NCBI GenBank assembly: GCA_964485695.1
Contig: CAZAKZ010000074.1
Span: forward strand, 1-26,959
Length of the DNA stretch: 26,959 nucleotides
Direction of reading: 5' to 3'
Source: CAZAKZ01 sp964485695
GTDB taxonomy: Bacteria; Planctomycetota; JAFGQW01
Positions 1-7,938 of this stretch are shown one piece after another. Every line of letters begins with the position of its first letter. Position 1 is the first letter of the stretch. Below the pieces are notes generated by a model. It did no database searches. It was not told the origin of the DNA and saw only the letters and a list, made by a program, of their open reading frames with translations. The translations under genes were made by a program, and so were the position numbers.

Positions 1-130
1 CCGCGACCACGGTGGGGGCCGAGAGGACGGCAGGGGGCTTAACGGCATTGGGTAAGAAAGGGGTATGAAATGACGGTGTTCGTGGCGGGCTCCCCGGCAC
101 CTCCGTGATCCTCGGCCCGAAGGAGGAATC
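1..130. other. Leader of the first gene
   Basis: Apart from the ribosome site at 120-127, nothing is certain. One + frame from base 3 stays open to a TGA at about 66 and could be the tail of a gene cut by the window edge, but the 20 or so residues match nothing I recognise. Confidence 0.3.
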
Positions 131-2212
131 ATGCGAAATTCAGTCGTGTTTTCATACGCGTTGTTTTCAACCCTTGTCCTCGTGCTTGCAGCCTCCCGGG
201 CGTGCGGCCAGCTGGACTGGATACGTCGCACGCCTCCGACGAGCCCGACGCCCCGGCTCGGTCATGCCATGGTCTACGACGCGGCGCGCAAGTGTACCTT
301 GCTCTTCGGAGGAGGTCAGAACCAGAAAGATCTGTGGGAGTGGGATGGAGTCGCCTGGAAGCAGCGCACACCGGCGACGAGCCCGCCGGGACGGAGCTAC
401 ACCGCCCTGGCGTACGACGCGGCGCGCAAGCGTGTGATCCTCTTCGGCGGCTTTGTCAACTGGGCTCTGAACGACACCTGGGAGTGGGACGGAACCACCT
501 GGACGCTGCGGGTGCCCACGGCGATTCCGCGTTTACGATACGGCCATGCCATGGCCTACGACGCGGCGCGCGGCCGCGTGGTGCTCTTCGGCGGGAACGA
601 CGGGCTGAACCAGAATCTGAACGACACCTGGGAGTGGGACGGAATCACCTGGACGCAGCGCCAGCCCTCCACCAGCCCGCCGGCACTCGTCAATCACGCC
701 ATGGCGTACGACGCGGCGCGCAGTCGCGTGGTCCTCGTCCACAACACCGCCGGCACCTGGGAGTGGGATGGAACCACCTGGACGCAACGTCCCACGTCGA
801 TGTCCCCACCTATGGATTTTGCCGTGACATACGACACGGTGCGACAGCGCGTCCTGCTCTATGGAGGCGGCACCTGGGAATGGAACGGAAGCAAGTGGAC
901 GAGCCTTTCGGTGACGAGTCCTCCGGCGCGACGGGATCCCACTCTGGCCTACGATGTGGCGCGGAGCCGCGCGGTGCTATTCGGCGGCTATTCCAACGAC
1001 ACCTGGGAGTGGGACGGAAGCGTATGGACGCAACGCACCACTGTGGCGAGCCCGGTTTCCACCGGTGCCATGGCCTATGACGCGGCGCGGCGTCGGGTGG
1101 TGCTCTTCGGCGGAAACATGCCGGGCGGCCCGCGCCTCAACGACACCTGGGAGTGGGACGGGTTCACCTGGACCCGGCGCACCCCGGCGACGAGCCCGCC
1201 CGGGCGGATCTACCACGCCATGGTCTATGACTCGGCGCGCGGACGCGTGGTCCTCTTCGGCGGCTGGGCTGCCAATATCATGAACGACACCTGGGAATGG
1301 GATGGAAACAACTGGACACAACGAAATCCTGCGATGTTCCCACCACAGGTGATGAAACCCGTCATGGCGTACGACGCGGCGCGCCGACGCGTGGTGCTCC
1401 TGGAAGTCGCTTTCTGGGAGTGGGACGGCACCAACTGGGCGCGAAGGGCCGTAGCGACTCCGCCGGGCCGGCTTTTTCATTTCATGGCGTTCGACGCGTT
1501 GCGTCAGCGTGTGGTCCTCTTCGGTGGAGGCGTAGGGACCACGACCTTCAACGACACCTGGGAGTGGGACGGGAACACCTGGGTGCAACGCATGCCGGCG
1601 AACCGTCCGCCCGCGCGCACGGACCACTGCATGGCGTACGACGCGGCGCGCGGACGCGTGGTCCTCTCCGGAGGTATGCAATTTACCGACACCTGGGAGT
1701 GGGACGGAAATGACTGGACCCAGGCCAGGACCACGACGAATCCGGTAGCCCTTTACGACTCCATGGCGTACGACGCGGTCCGGCACCGCATGGTCCTTTT
1801 CGATGGAGTGGATACCTGGGAATACGGGTACGCCGGTACCATCGTATCCAGCGGCTCGCCCCGCCCGGGAAGCGCCGTGACCCTGACCCTGACCGCCTCG
1901 AATGATCCGGGGCGTCCCTACCAGGTCGGAACTTCCCTCGGCACCGGCCCGATTCACATTGATACCCGCCGCATCGACCTGAGCCCCGACGACCTGCTCA
2001 GGATCTCCCTGGCCGGCCTCTGGCCGTCGATCTTTTCCGGGTATCGCGGCGTCCTGGACAGTACGGGTCAGGCCCGGGCGTCCATCCACATCCCGAACGT
2101 CCCGGCCCTCATCGGCACGCGCCTCCACTGTGCGTACGTGACCATCGACCTGCAGGCACCTTCCAGTATCCGGTCGATCTCGAACACGGAGTCGATATCG
2201 ATCGTGAAGTAG
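131..2212 (+). CDS. Secreted Kelch-like WEWDG-repeat beta-propeller protein with shared C-terminal module
   Basis: This encodes a 693-residue secreted protein of unknown function. An AAGGAGG ribosome site (about 120-127) sits just before the ATG. Residues 1-26 form a signal peptide ending near ACG|Q. About twelve tandem units of roughly 40-50 residues follow, with the pattern NDTWEWDG-x-TW-x-QR ... HAMAYDAAR-x-RVVLFGG, running to about residue 565; eleven carry WEWDG or WEWNG. This is the Galactose-oxidase/Kelch type of blade, and twelve units suggest two propellers or one large ring. Residues about 566-693 are the C-terminal module also seen at the ends of the proteins finishing at 3499, 19397, 20737 and 24539 (YQVGTSLGTGP, DDLLRISL, GVLDSTGQA, IDLQAPSSI, ISNT). 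The role is probably extracellular binding or surface display (inference). No catalytic residues were recognised. It is followed 129 bases later by a second propeller gene on the same strand. Confidence 0.9.
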   Translation: MRNSVVFSYALFSTLVLVLAASRACGQLDWIRRTPPTSPTPRLGHAMVYDAARKCTLLFGGGQNQKDLWEWDGVAWKQRTPATSPPGRSYTALAYDAARKRVILFGGFVNWALNDTWEWDGTTWTLRVPTAIPRLRYGHAMAYDAARGRVVLFGGNDGLNQNLNDTWEWDGITWTQRQPSTSPPALVNHAMAYDAARSRVVLVHNTAGTWEWDGTTWTQRPTSMSPPMDFAVTYDTVRQRVLLYGGGTWEWNGSKWTSLSVTSPPARRDPTLAYDVARSRAVLFGGYSNDTWEWDGSVWTQRTTVASPVSTGAMAYDAARRRVVLFGGNMPGGPRLNDTWEWDGFTWTRRTPATSPPGRIYHAMVYDSARGRVVLFGGWAANIMNDTWEWDGNNWTQRNPAMFPPQVMKPVMAYDAARRRVVLLEVAFWEWDGTNWARRAVATPPGRLFHFMAFDALRQRVVLFGGGVGTTTFNDTWEWDGNTWVQRMPANRPPARTDHCMAYDAARGRVVLSGGMQFTDTWEWDGNDWTQARTTTNPVALYDSMAYDAVRHRMVLFDGVDTWEYGYAGTIVSSGSPRPGSAVTLTLTASNDPGRPYQVGTSLGTGPIHIDTRRIDLSPDDLLRISLAGLWPSIFSGYRGVLDSTGQARASIHIPNVPALIGTRLHCAYVTIDLQAPSSIRSISNTESISIVK
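209..1830 (+). repeat. In-frame tandem repeats encoding WEWDG/Kelch-like units
   Basis: Eleven to twelve imperfect direct repeats of about 120-150 bases lie inside the coding sequence. The segment encoding DTWEWDG (core gacacctgggagtgggacgg) and the segment encoding AYDAAR (core tacgacgcggcgcgc) recur almost unchanged at DNA level, whereas the loops between them vary in sequence and length. Conservation of DNA as well as protein suggests recent duplication or continuing recombination between units. Units 3, 4, 5 and 8 have lost the NDT or LFGG parts, so the array is not uniform. Confidence 0.9.
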
Positions 2213-2341
2213 GGTCTTCATTTACCTCCATCAACGATCTACAATGGGGGCCTTCTTCGATCTCATTGGTAGACGCGGCCCTCGCGGACCCGGCATCCGG
2301 TCTATTGGTTCTCGGGGGTTCCCGGAAAGGAGTCTCGTTCC

Positions 2342-3499
2342 ATGCGACATCTCTTGTTCCTGGCTCTCGTTGTGCTGGCGGCCGGCTTCCTCCCGGCCCA
2401 GGGTTATGACCTGGAAGGCAACGCCCTTGCCCCCCTCTCTCTCCCCGGCCTTGACGATCCACCCGGCACCAAGTTGCTCGAGTTCAAGCTGGGCCCGCGC
2501 CTCTCCGGCCTGACCGTGGTCGGGGACGTCTTCTACGCCGTGGCCAGGCCGAACGTCCTGGAGTTCGACCGGCAGGGCAAGGTGATGGCGACCATCAGCC
2601 TCAGCGGGGCGCCTTCGGGATTCTCCCCCTTCGGCCTCGGATACGACGTCCGGCGCAACTCGTTCGTCCTCTGCGACGCATCCGCCAAGGCCATCGTCCG
2701 GGCCGACCTGTCCGGCAAGGTCACCACGTTCGCGTCGTATTCACCGAACCGGTGCGTGGGCGCGGCCTACGACCCGAGCCGCGACGCCTACTGGATGACG
2801 ATGCTCAGCCCCTACCAGCTGCTGCTCTATGACGCACGCAGCCTCACCTCGGTGCTGAAGACCATCGACCTGGTGGCCATGGGCGCCACGCGGCCGGCCG
2901 GCACGGCCTATGATCCGGTCAACGACGTGGTCTACACCAACAGCCGCGACAAGAAGGCGGGGTACGCCTTCGACGCGACCACCGGAGCGCTGCTCCACTC
3001 CTGGCCCCTGGTCCATCGGGGCCTGAACAACGGCCAGGGCGCGGTGTGGTGGGACCGCTGGCAGTCGGCGGTGGTCTCCGACTACGAGACCTTCGACGTC
3101 ACCTTCACCGAGACCGGCTACCCGCGGGTGAAGGCCGCCGACCGGGTGCAGATCGGCACCAGTCTGGCCATCACCTGGACCGCGGCCTACAGCCCCAGCA
3201 AGGCGTACAAGGCCGCGGCCTCCCTCACCGAGCGGGTGGCCGGCATCCGGTTCGGGAACCGCTACTTGCCCGTGGTCGTCGACGATCTCTTCTTCCTGTC
3301 CATCCAGGCGCCGGCGATCTTCTCGAGGTTCGAGGGCATCCTGGATCCGGCCGGGTTCGGAGCCGGTTCGGTCAACGTGCCAAGGGCCCCAACGCTTGTC
3401 GGATTCCAGTTCTCGATCGCCTGGATCACGGTGGACCTCTCCGCCCCCTTCGGCATCGACGCCATCTCCGGGCCGTGGCAGGTGGTGGTGACGAAGTAG
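2342..3499 (+). CDS. Secreted six-bladed-type beta-propeller protein with shared C-terminal module
   Basis: This encodes a 385-residue protein of unknown function. GGAAAGGAG at 2324-2332 is a good ribosome site for the ATG. Residues 1-20 are a signal peptide (MRHLLFLALVVLAAGFLPAQ). Residues about 40-265 contain repeated strands of NHL/SMP-30-like character (FYAVARPNVLEFDRQGK, GYDVRRNSFVLCD, AYDPSRDAYWMTM, AYDPVNDVVYTNS), which suggests a small propeller. Residues about 269-385 are the common module: a YLPVVVDDLFFLSIQAP strand pair, GILDPAGFGAGSV, ITVDLSAPFGIDAIS, then a terminal VVVTK strand. It probably shares surface localisation with the upstream gene. Its stop codon lies only 7 bases from the stop of the convergent gene at 3507, so there is almost no room for a separate terminator. 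Confidence 0.85.
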   Translation: MRHLLFLALVVLAAGFLPAQGYDLEGNALAPLSLPGLDDPPGTKLLEFKLGPRLSGLTVVGDVFYAVARPNVLEFDRQGKVMATISLSGAPSGFSPFGLGYDVRRNSFVLCDASAKAIVRADLSGKVTTFASYSPNRCVGAAYDPSRDAYWMTMLSPYQLLLYDARSLTSVLKTIDLVAMGATRPAGTAYDPVNDVVYTNSRDKKAGYAFDATTGALLHSWPLVHRGLNNGQGAVWWDRWQSAVVSDYETFDVTFTETGYPRVKAADRVQIGTSLAITWTAAYSPSKAYKAAASLTERVAGIRFGNRYLPVVVDDLFFLSIQAPAIFSRFEGILDPAGFGAGSVNVPRAPTLVGFQFSIAWITVDLSAPFGIDAISGPWQVVVTK

Positions 3500-3506
3500 G
3501 GTAGGA

Positions 3507-6065
3507 CTACCGTACGCCGGGAATCTCGACCCGCATGCGGTAGAGCGAGACCACGCCGGAGATGTAAAGCGTCCGGGCGTCCTCGCCGCCCCAGGCGAGG
3601 CTGGTGGCGGGGAATGGGAGGCGGAAGAAGTCGAGGCGCTTTCCGGAGGGTGTGACGATCCAGAAGCCGCCGTTTCCGGTGACGTAGACGTTTCCCTTCC
3701 GGTCCACCACCAGACCGTCGGTCGGGAACTGGACCGGGTGGGACCGCATGTCGTGAAAGAGCACGGGCTGGGAAAGCGTCCCGTCGGGGTGGACCTCGAA
3801 ACGCACGAGGGCCTTTCTATTCTTGAACCAGTCTCCGACGTAGAGGTAGTTCTCGTCGGGGGAAAAGGCGAGTCCCCTGGGGCCCGCCAGGTCCTTGTAG
3901 AGCAGCTGTAGCTTTTCGCCGGCGAGGCGGTAGATGCCCCGGTGAGGTAACAGCTTTTCCCAGGAAGGCCGGCCCGCCTTGAGCAGCTTGACCTTGGGAT
4001 CGGTGAAATAGATCGAGCCGTCCGACTTCACGGCCACATCCCCCGGGCTGTTGAGCCGGGTTCCCTTGTAGCGCTCGGCCAGCACGGTCACGGTCCCGTC
4101 CTTTTCCAGTCGGGTGAGCCGCTGCCTGCCGTACTCCGCGATGATCAACCTGCCCTCCCTGTCCTCGGCTAGCCCGTTGGACCCCGGTTGGATATAGTTC
4201 ACGACGTTCTGGCCCTGGTAGCCGGAGTAGTTCCGGTAGACCGAAAGGGTGCCGTCCGGGGAGTAGTTGTAGATGGTGTTGTTGCGGGGATCACTGCACA
4301 GCAGATAGCCCCTCCGGCTCCAAACCGATCCCTGGAGGAACTTGAAACCGTCGGCGACCTCGAAGATCTTGGTGCCGGGCCGTACCACGGAATCCAGGAA
4401 TCTCTCCTTGCTGTCGTGATGGACGTCGTAGTGGACCGACGTGGGCTCCATGGCCGAAGCCCGCTTTATGAACATGATATTGCCGTTCTTGCTGGGCAAT
4501 CCCTCCAGGTTGACATTTTCCGCGACCAGGTTCAGCTGAGACGCGCAGCGTGGATTGCTGCTCTCCCCGATCTGGGTCCATGCCAGGAAGAGTACGATTC
4601 CGGCTCCACATCCCACGAGGGCGATCATCCGGTTTGCATTCGAAGTCCGGACGAGGGAGGGCACGGCGAATCCTGCGGCCACGCTGAGGAACAACAGTCC
4701 GAACAGCAGGTTCGAGGTCCCGATGCTCGCCCCGAAGAACATGGCCACGGTCATCATGCCCAGGCCGCGGTTCAGGAACGGCACGACGTGGGAGGTCACG
4801 GGATTCTGGAACAGGTGCTCCTGAAAAGTGTTGATGTAGGGTACTGTGGCGAGGATGCAAGTGAACAGGACCACCGAGACCAGGCCGCATGCGACGAGGC
4901 CGGCAAGAAGCCCCGTGCGCGGCTTCCCGCGGCATCGGTCCAGGAAGGCGGCGATGGGAAACAGCATGAAGGCAAGGCCCGCCGCGAGATACCGGGGGCC
5001 GGCAATGGCGCCCCCGATCCAGTAGTCGTGGGAGCAAAGGGTCAGGGGGAGCACCAGGGAGGCCAGGACCGCGGTGATGAGCACAAGCCGGCGCGGCGTC
5101 TTGCGCCGGAAGGCGGAAATGGCGGCCGGGAAGAACAACAGGAGCCACGGCGAGTGGAAGAACAGCCCCAGGGCCGGACTGAACCACATGGCCAGGAGCT
5201 TCATGAAGCTCGGCGTGGTGAAGCCGTATGTCTCCTTGGTCTCCAGGTTGAAGCTCTTGAACTCGGAGACATAGGCGACTTCCGTCGATCCTCCGAAGCT
5301 GATCGAGTTGTAGAAGAACAGACAGACCGCCATGGGAATCGCTCCCAGGGCGAAGCAGGTGAGGAGCTTGAGGTTGAAGCGTCCGCTTGAGTCGAAGGCC
5401 GCAAGAAAGGTGGTGACCACGGCGATGCCGAGAGTCTGATACTCGGACATGACCCCGAGTCCACAGGCGAGTCCGGCGGCCACGTGCATCCAGGCGTTGC
5501 CCCGGAGCACCAGGAGAAAACCTGCGCACAGCGCCATGGCCGCGAGACCGTGGCCGAAGTAGAGGATCGCGTACGGGCCGGCGCTGGTCCCAAGGGCGTA
5601 GGCGAGAGTCAATCCCCACGCTACGGCGGGGGAGGCCATCTTCTCCAGGGTGCGTCCGAGAAAGAAGAGAAACACAACAAAGGGCAAGGACAGCATCAGT
5701 ACCCGGCCGAAATACAGCAGCGGGGCGAGCTCCAGTATTCCGTGGGTGAACACGTCGACGACAAATGCGGCCGGGAGGAGCCAGAAGGCCGGGCCCGGCG
5801 GCTTGTTGGAGAAGTAGCTGTTGTTGCGGTAGATCAGATCCTGATTGGCGATGTAATCCCTGACCTCGTTGTCCAGGTTCGTTTCCCCGCGGTCGTACAG
5901 GGCCATGGCCAGGTAGAGGTGCGCGGTCTCGTTGGCCCCGACGTACTTCGGCCAGAATCCGAGAGGGAAGGCATAGAAGAGAAATAGAGGGACGAGGAAG
6001 AGAAGGACCCGGCGCGTGCTCCAGCGTGGGGAGGCTTCGATTGCCGGCGTCTGACTTTGGGACAT
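3507..6065 (-). CDS. Membrane GT-C/PMT-like glycosyltransferase fused to a degenerate gluconolactonase-type propeller
   Basis: The 852-residue protein has two parts. Residues about 18-500 are polytopic membrane with about a dozen hydrophobic segments. The first loop has NETAHLYLAMAL and then SNKPPGPAFWLLPA, the arrangement of the PMT_2/GT39 (GT-C) family, whose members move sugars from polyprenyl-phosphate donors on the outer face. Residues about 564-852 align by eye with the SMP-30/gluconolactonase/LRE family (RLNSPGDVAVKSDGSIYFTDP, GLAFSPDENYLYVGD, PTDGLVVDRKGNVYVTG, AWGGEDARTLYISG). Three expected ligand or substrate residues are changed: the EGPVW glutamate is Gln578, the NSPND asparagine is Gly675 and the PNGLAF asparagine is Arg730. 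Asp783 remains. The propeller is therefore probably non-catalytic and may bind or scaffold (inference). The ATG start is supported by the hydrophilic head plus first membrane segment; its ribosome site is weak. Confidence 0.82.
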   Translation of the reverse strand: MSQSQTPAIEASPRWSTRRVLLFLVPLFLFYAFPLGFWPKYVGANETAHLYLAMALYDRGETNLDNEVRDYIANQDLIYRNNSYFSNKPPGPAFWLLPAAFVVDVFTHGILELAPLLYFGRVLMLSLPFVVFLFFLGRTLEKMASPAVAWGLTLAYALGTSAGPYAILYFGHGLAAMALCAGFLLVLRGNAWMHVAAGLACGLGVMSEYQTLGIAVVTTFLAAFDSSGRFNLKLLTCFALGAIPMAVCLFFYNSISFGGSTEVAYVSEFKSFNLETKETYGFTTPSFMKLLAMWFSPALGLFFHSPWLLLFFPAAISAFRRKTPRRLVLITAVLASLVLPLTLCSHDYWIGGAIAGPRYLAAGLAFMLFPIAAFLDRCRGKPRTGLLAGLVACGLVSVVLFTCILATVPYINTFQEHLFQNPVTSHVVPFLNRGLGMMTVAMFFGASIGTSNLLFGLLFLSVAAGFAVPSLVRTSNANRMIALVGCGAGIVLFLAWTQIGESSNPRCASQLNLVAENVNLEGLPSKNGNIMFIKRASAMEPTSVHYDVHHDSKERFLDSVVRPGTKIFEVADGFKFLQGSVWSRRGYLLCSDPRNNTIYNYSPDGTLSVYRNYSGYQGQNVVNYIQPGSNGLAEDREGRLIIAEYGRQRLTRLEKDGTVTVLAERYKGTRLNSPGDVAVKSDGSIYFTDPKVKLLKAGRPSWEKLLPHRGIYRLAGEKLQLLYKDLAGPRGLAFSPDENYLYVGDWFKNRKALVRFEVHPDGTLSQPVLFHDMRSHPVQFPTDGLVVDRKGNVYVTGNGGFWIVTPSGKRLDFFRLPFPATSLAWGGEDARTLYISGVVSLYRMRVEIPGVR

Positions 6066-6299
6066 GACGGAGACTCGGTTTCACAGGCTGCTAGGATCGA
6101 TCACTATTGCTGGCCATGAAAGTAATGCTTTTCCGGGTCCCCGTCAACTCCCCCAGAGGGGCGCCGCGGCCAGACGTCTTTCGTCGCCATGATCGTCCTG
6201 GATGCCACTGCCCCCCGCATGGTGGGCAACATCTCCAACGACGTACGGGTGGACATCACCTGAGGCGAGGGCGGGCATCAAGCATTATTGTGGGTCCTC
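6066..6299. other. Intergenic stretch with a decayed coding fragment
   Basis: No intact gene is present between the start of the gene ending at 3507 and the hairpin element at 6300. The only coding signal is the + strand remnant described separately (6104-6263). No convincing -35/-10 pair for the leftward gene was seen. Confidence 0.6.
6104..6263 (+). pseudogene. Remnant of the shared C-terminal module
   Basis: Reading + strand codons from 6168 to the TGA at 6261-6263 gives GQTSFVAMIVLDATAP then RMVGNISNDVRVDIT. This matches the ends of the intact modules position by position: the 693-residue protein has YVTIDLQAPSSIRSISN, and the 19397-ending protein has FVILDPDAPFRICAIS. Just upstream another frame (from about 6110) reads MLFRVPVNSPRGAPR, resembling the preceding ASIHIPNVPALIG strand, so one frameshift appears to separate the two pieces. 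An in-frame TAA at 6123 closes the lower frame. Nothing further upstream resembles the rest of such a gene. I read it as the 3' end of a deleted paralogue. The match is short (about 32 residues) and made by eye. Confidence 0.6.
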
Positions 6300-6403
6300 G
6301 ATCTCACACCGGTTTTTTAGCTCAGATCGAGCAATTTTCGGATTGTGAGGCATCTCACGGTCTGAAAATAGCCCGATCTGAGCTAAAAAACCGCCGTGAG
6401 ATC
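6300..6403. repeat. 104-bp hairpin element, family 2 copy A
   Basis: The left arm from 6300 and the right arm ending at 6403 are complementary over 28 of the outer 30 bases, with termini GATCTCAC / GTGAGATC and a core ggttttttagctcagatcg paired with its exact complement at 6374-6392. The inner arms are about 75% complementary, and the apex is GTGAG-gcat-CTCAC (around 6346-6359). It abuts the TAA stop of the GDYXXLXY gene (6404-6406). It could end transcription of that operon, although no U-tract follows. A second copy lies at 15593-15698. Confidence 0.85.
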
Positions 6404-6889
6404 TTACGGGTCGAGCCTCTCCAGGTTCTCGTCACGTAGCCCCACCAGGATGCACTGGCCCGAGGGGGCGACCTTCAGTTCGCTGTACCTGGCCGTGGAA
6501 TACAGCTTCGCAGTGCCCTCCTGGAAGAAGAAGGACTCGGCGGCGATGCGGAGCCGGGATTTCCGTCGGCGGAAGCGCAGAAGGAACTCCCCTGGCTCAA
6601 GGGTCTCGCCGTCGTGGAATCGCACGAAGCACCCCACGCCCCTTGTGTCCAGACGGAGGACCAGCTTGCCCCCCGTGATCCCCTCCCACTTCGGGCCCCT
6701 CAGTATCTTCCTCTGCAGGGCGTACCGGATCACCATGTAGTCGCCCTGCATGAGGGAGCGCGGATCCACCGGTGCTTGCTCGAGGAACACGGTGCGACCC
6801 TCGCGCAGCAAGGTCTCCTTCTGGTAGATCAGGGCGGCCAGCACGCCGAGGACGACGAGGCTGAGAATGATTAAGATCCAGCGTCTCAC
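6404..6889 (-). CDS. GDYXXLXY domain protein
   Basis: This encodes 161 residues with one N-terminal membrane segment (residues about 4-21) and the family signature at residues 49-56 (GDYMVIRY), preceded by VDPRSLMQ as is usual in this family. The rest is a small, mainly beta domain predicted to face the periplasm. The GTG start overlaps the TGA stop of the upstream DUF4401 gene (GTGA, 6886-6889), and an AAGGAG site lies five bases before it, so the start is well supported. In many bacteria this protein is encoded next to DUF4401 and DUF2157 membrane proteins, as here. The biochemical function of the trio is unknown to me. Confidence 0.9.
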   Translation of the reverse strand: MRRWILIILSLVVLGVLAALIYQKETLLREGRTVFLEQAPVDPRSLMQGDYMVIRYALQRKILRGPKWEGITGGKLVLRLDTRGVGCFVRFHDGETLEPGEFLLRFRRRKSRLRIAAESFFFQEGTAKLYSTARYSELKVAPSGQCILVGLRDENLERLDP

Positions 6890-7938
6890 GGCGTCTCCTT
6901 CCGGGCCCAGGGCCGCCGGGCCAGGTAGGCCCGCGCAGCCAGGAGCACCAGGCCGGCCGCCATGAGATGATACGACTTCTGGTCCAGGCCCAGGGCCAGG
7001 TCGTGGTAGTAGGCATAGATGAAGACGGGTATGAAGATCGTGCCCAGGCCCGTCACCAGGCGGTCGCCCAGGGCGTAGCCGAGGACCATGAGCCCGATGG
7101 CGGCCAGCAGGCCCGGGGGCGAGAACACGCCGAGGAGCACCGTGGCCGCCACCGCCACCAGGAGGGGCTCACGGCGCAGGAGCGACCGCCCGTCGGCGCT
7201 GAAGTGCAGCACCCAGAGCATCCAGGCCACGCCCAGGATCCGGGCCGGCCAGAGGGGAACCTCCGGATTCAGGTCTCCGACCCAGACCAGGTGGGTGCCC
7301 ACCAGGGCCGTGGCAAAGGCGGCGGCCAGCGGCCGGAGGACCGGCGGCGTCCGGCCCCAGGTGTAGAGGAGCCCGACCAGGAGCATCTCCGCGGCGATGA
7401 GGCCGTGTAGGGGAACGTGCAGCTCCTCCTCCATGATCCAGAAGAGCACGAGACCGATGGCGGTGAGCACCGAGAGGAATCGATGCACCATGTCGCGGTT
7501 GATGGGATAGTGCACCACCGAGAGCACCACGGCGGCCGCGGCCACGCCGCCGATGGAGTTCGTGTATTCCCCCACGCCCATCAGGGTCATGATGTGTCCG
7601 GTCGTACTCAGAGCGAGGGCCAGCTGCACGGGAAACACACTGCGGGTGAAATGCCTGAGGAGGTTCGCGGCCACGAGGAATCCCAGACCCCAGGGCAGGA
7701 GCTCTTGATAATTATCCCAGTCGTCAATGATATCCGCGGTAATGAGGAAGGCTATGAAGAAGATAGCGGCGAACCAGGCGCCGGCTCCGGCCAGGGCCGA
7801 GACGTACCAGGCCGGGTCCTGGGCGGCCTCTCGGCGAGCGAGGAACTCACCCACCGCGTCGTCGTCGGGGATGTCCACGTGGCCCGCCTTCCGGAGTCGA
7901 AACAGGACCTCCCGTACCGTGATGCCGTCATTCGCCAT
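6886..7938 (-). CDS. DUF4401 family polytopic membrane protein
   Basis: This encodes 350 residues. A short cytoplasmic head (REVLFRLRKAGHVDIPDDDA, then a PAWYVSALAGAGAWFAAIFF segment) is typical of DUF4401. About ten to eleven hydrophobic segments follow, ending in a basic tail (ARRPWARKETP). The ATG is preceded by AGGAGG with six bases between, inside the end of the DUF2157 gene. The reading frames overlap by 11 bases upstream and 4 bases downstream, which implies translational coupling. It is probably part of an inner-membrane complex with its two neighbours (inference from conserved gene order). No enzymatic motif was seen. Confidence 0.9.
   Translation of the reverse strand: MANDGITVREVLFRLRKAGHVDIPDDDAVGEFLARREAAQDPAWYVSALAGAGAWFAAIFFIAFLITADIIDDWDNYQELLPWGLGFLVAANLLRHFTRSVFPVQLALALSTTGHIMTLMGVGEYTNSIGGVAAAAVVLSVVHYPINRDMVHRFLSVLTAIGLVLFWIMEEELHVPLHGLIAAEMLLVGLLYTWGRTPPVLRPLAAAFATALVGTHLVWVGDLNPEVPLWPARILGVAWMLWVLHFSADGRSLLRREPLLVAVAATVLLGVFSPPGLLAAIGLMVLGYALGDRLVTGLGTIFIPVFIYAYYHDLALGLDQKSYHLMAAGLVLLAARAYLARRPWARKETP

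Noticed and set aside
209..1830. CRISPR array
   Set aside because: The regular repeats here are in-frame protein repeats with no spacer structure; no Cas genes and no other array were found.
977..2221. 414-codon minus-strand frame with internal repeats
   Set aside because: The repeats are only the reverse reading of the WEWDG-encoding repeats of the gene at 131-2212.
4188..5390. 400-codon open frame on the + strand
   Set aside because: It lies opposite the well-supported membrane/propeller gene (3507-6065) and its product is low-complexity, rich in Glu, Gly, Arg and His; it is a high-GC shadow.
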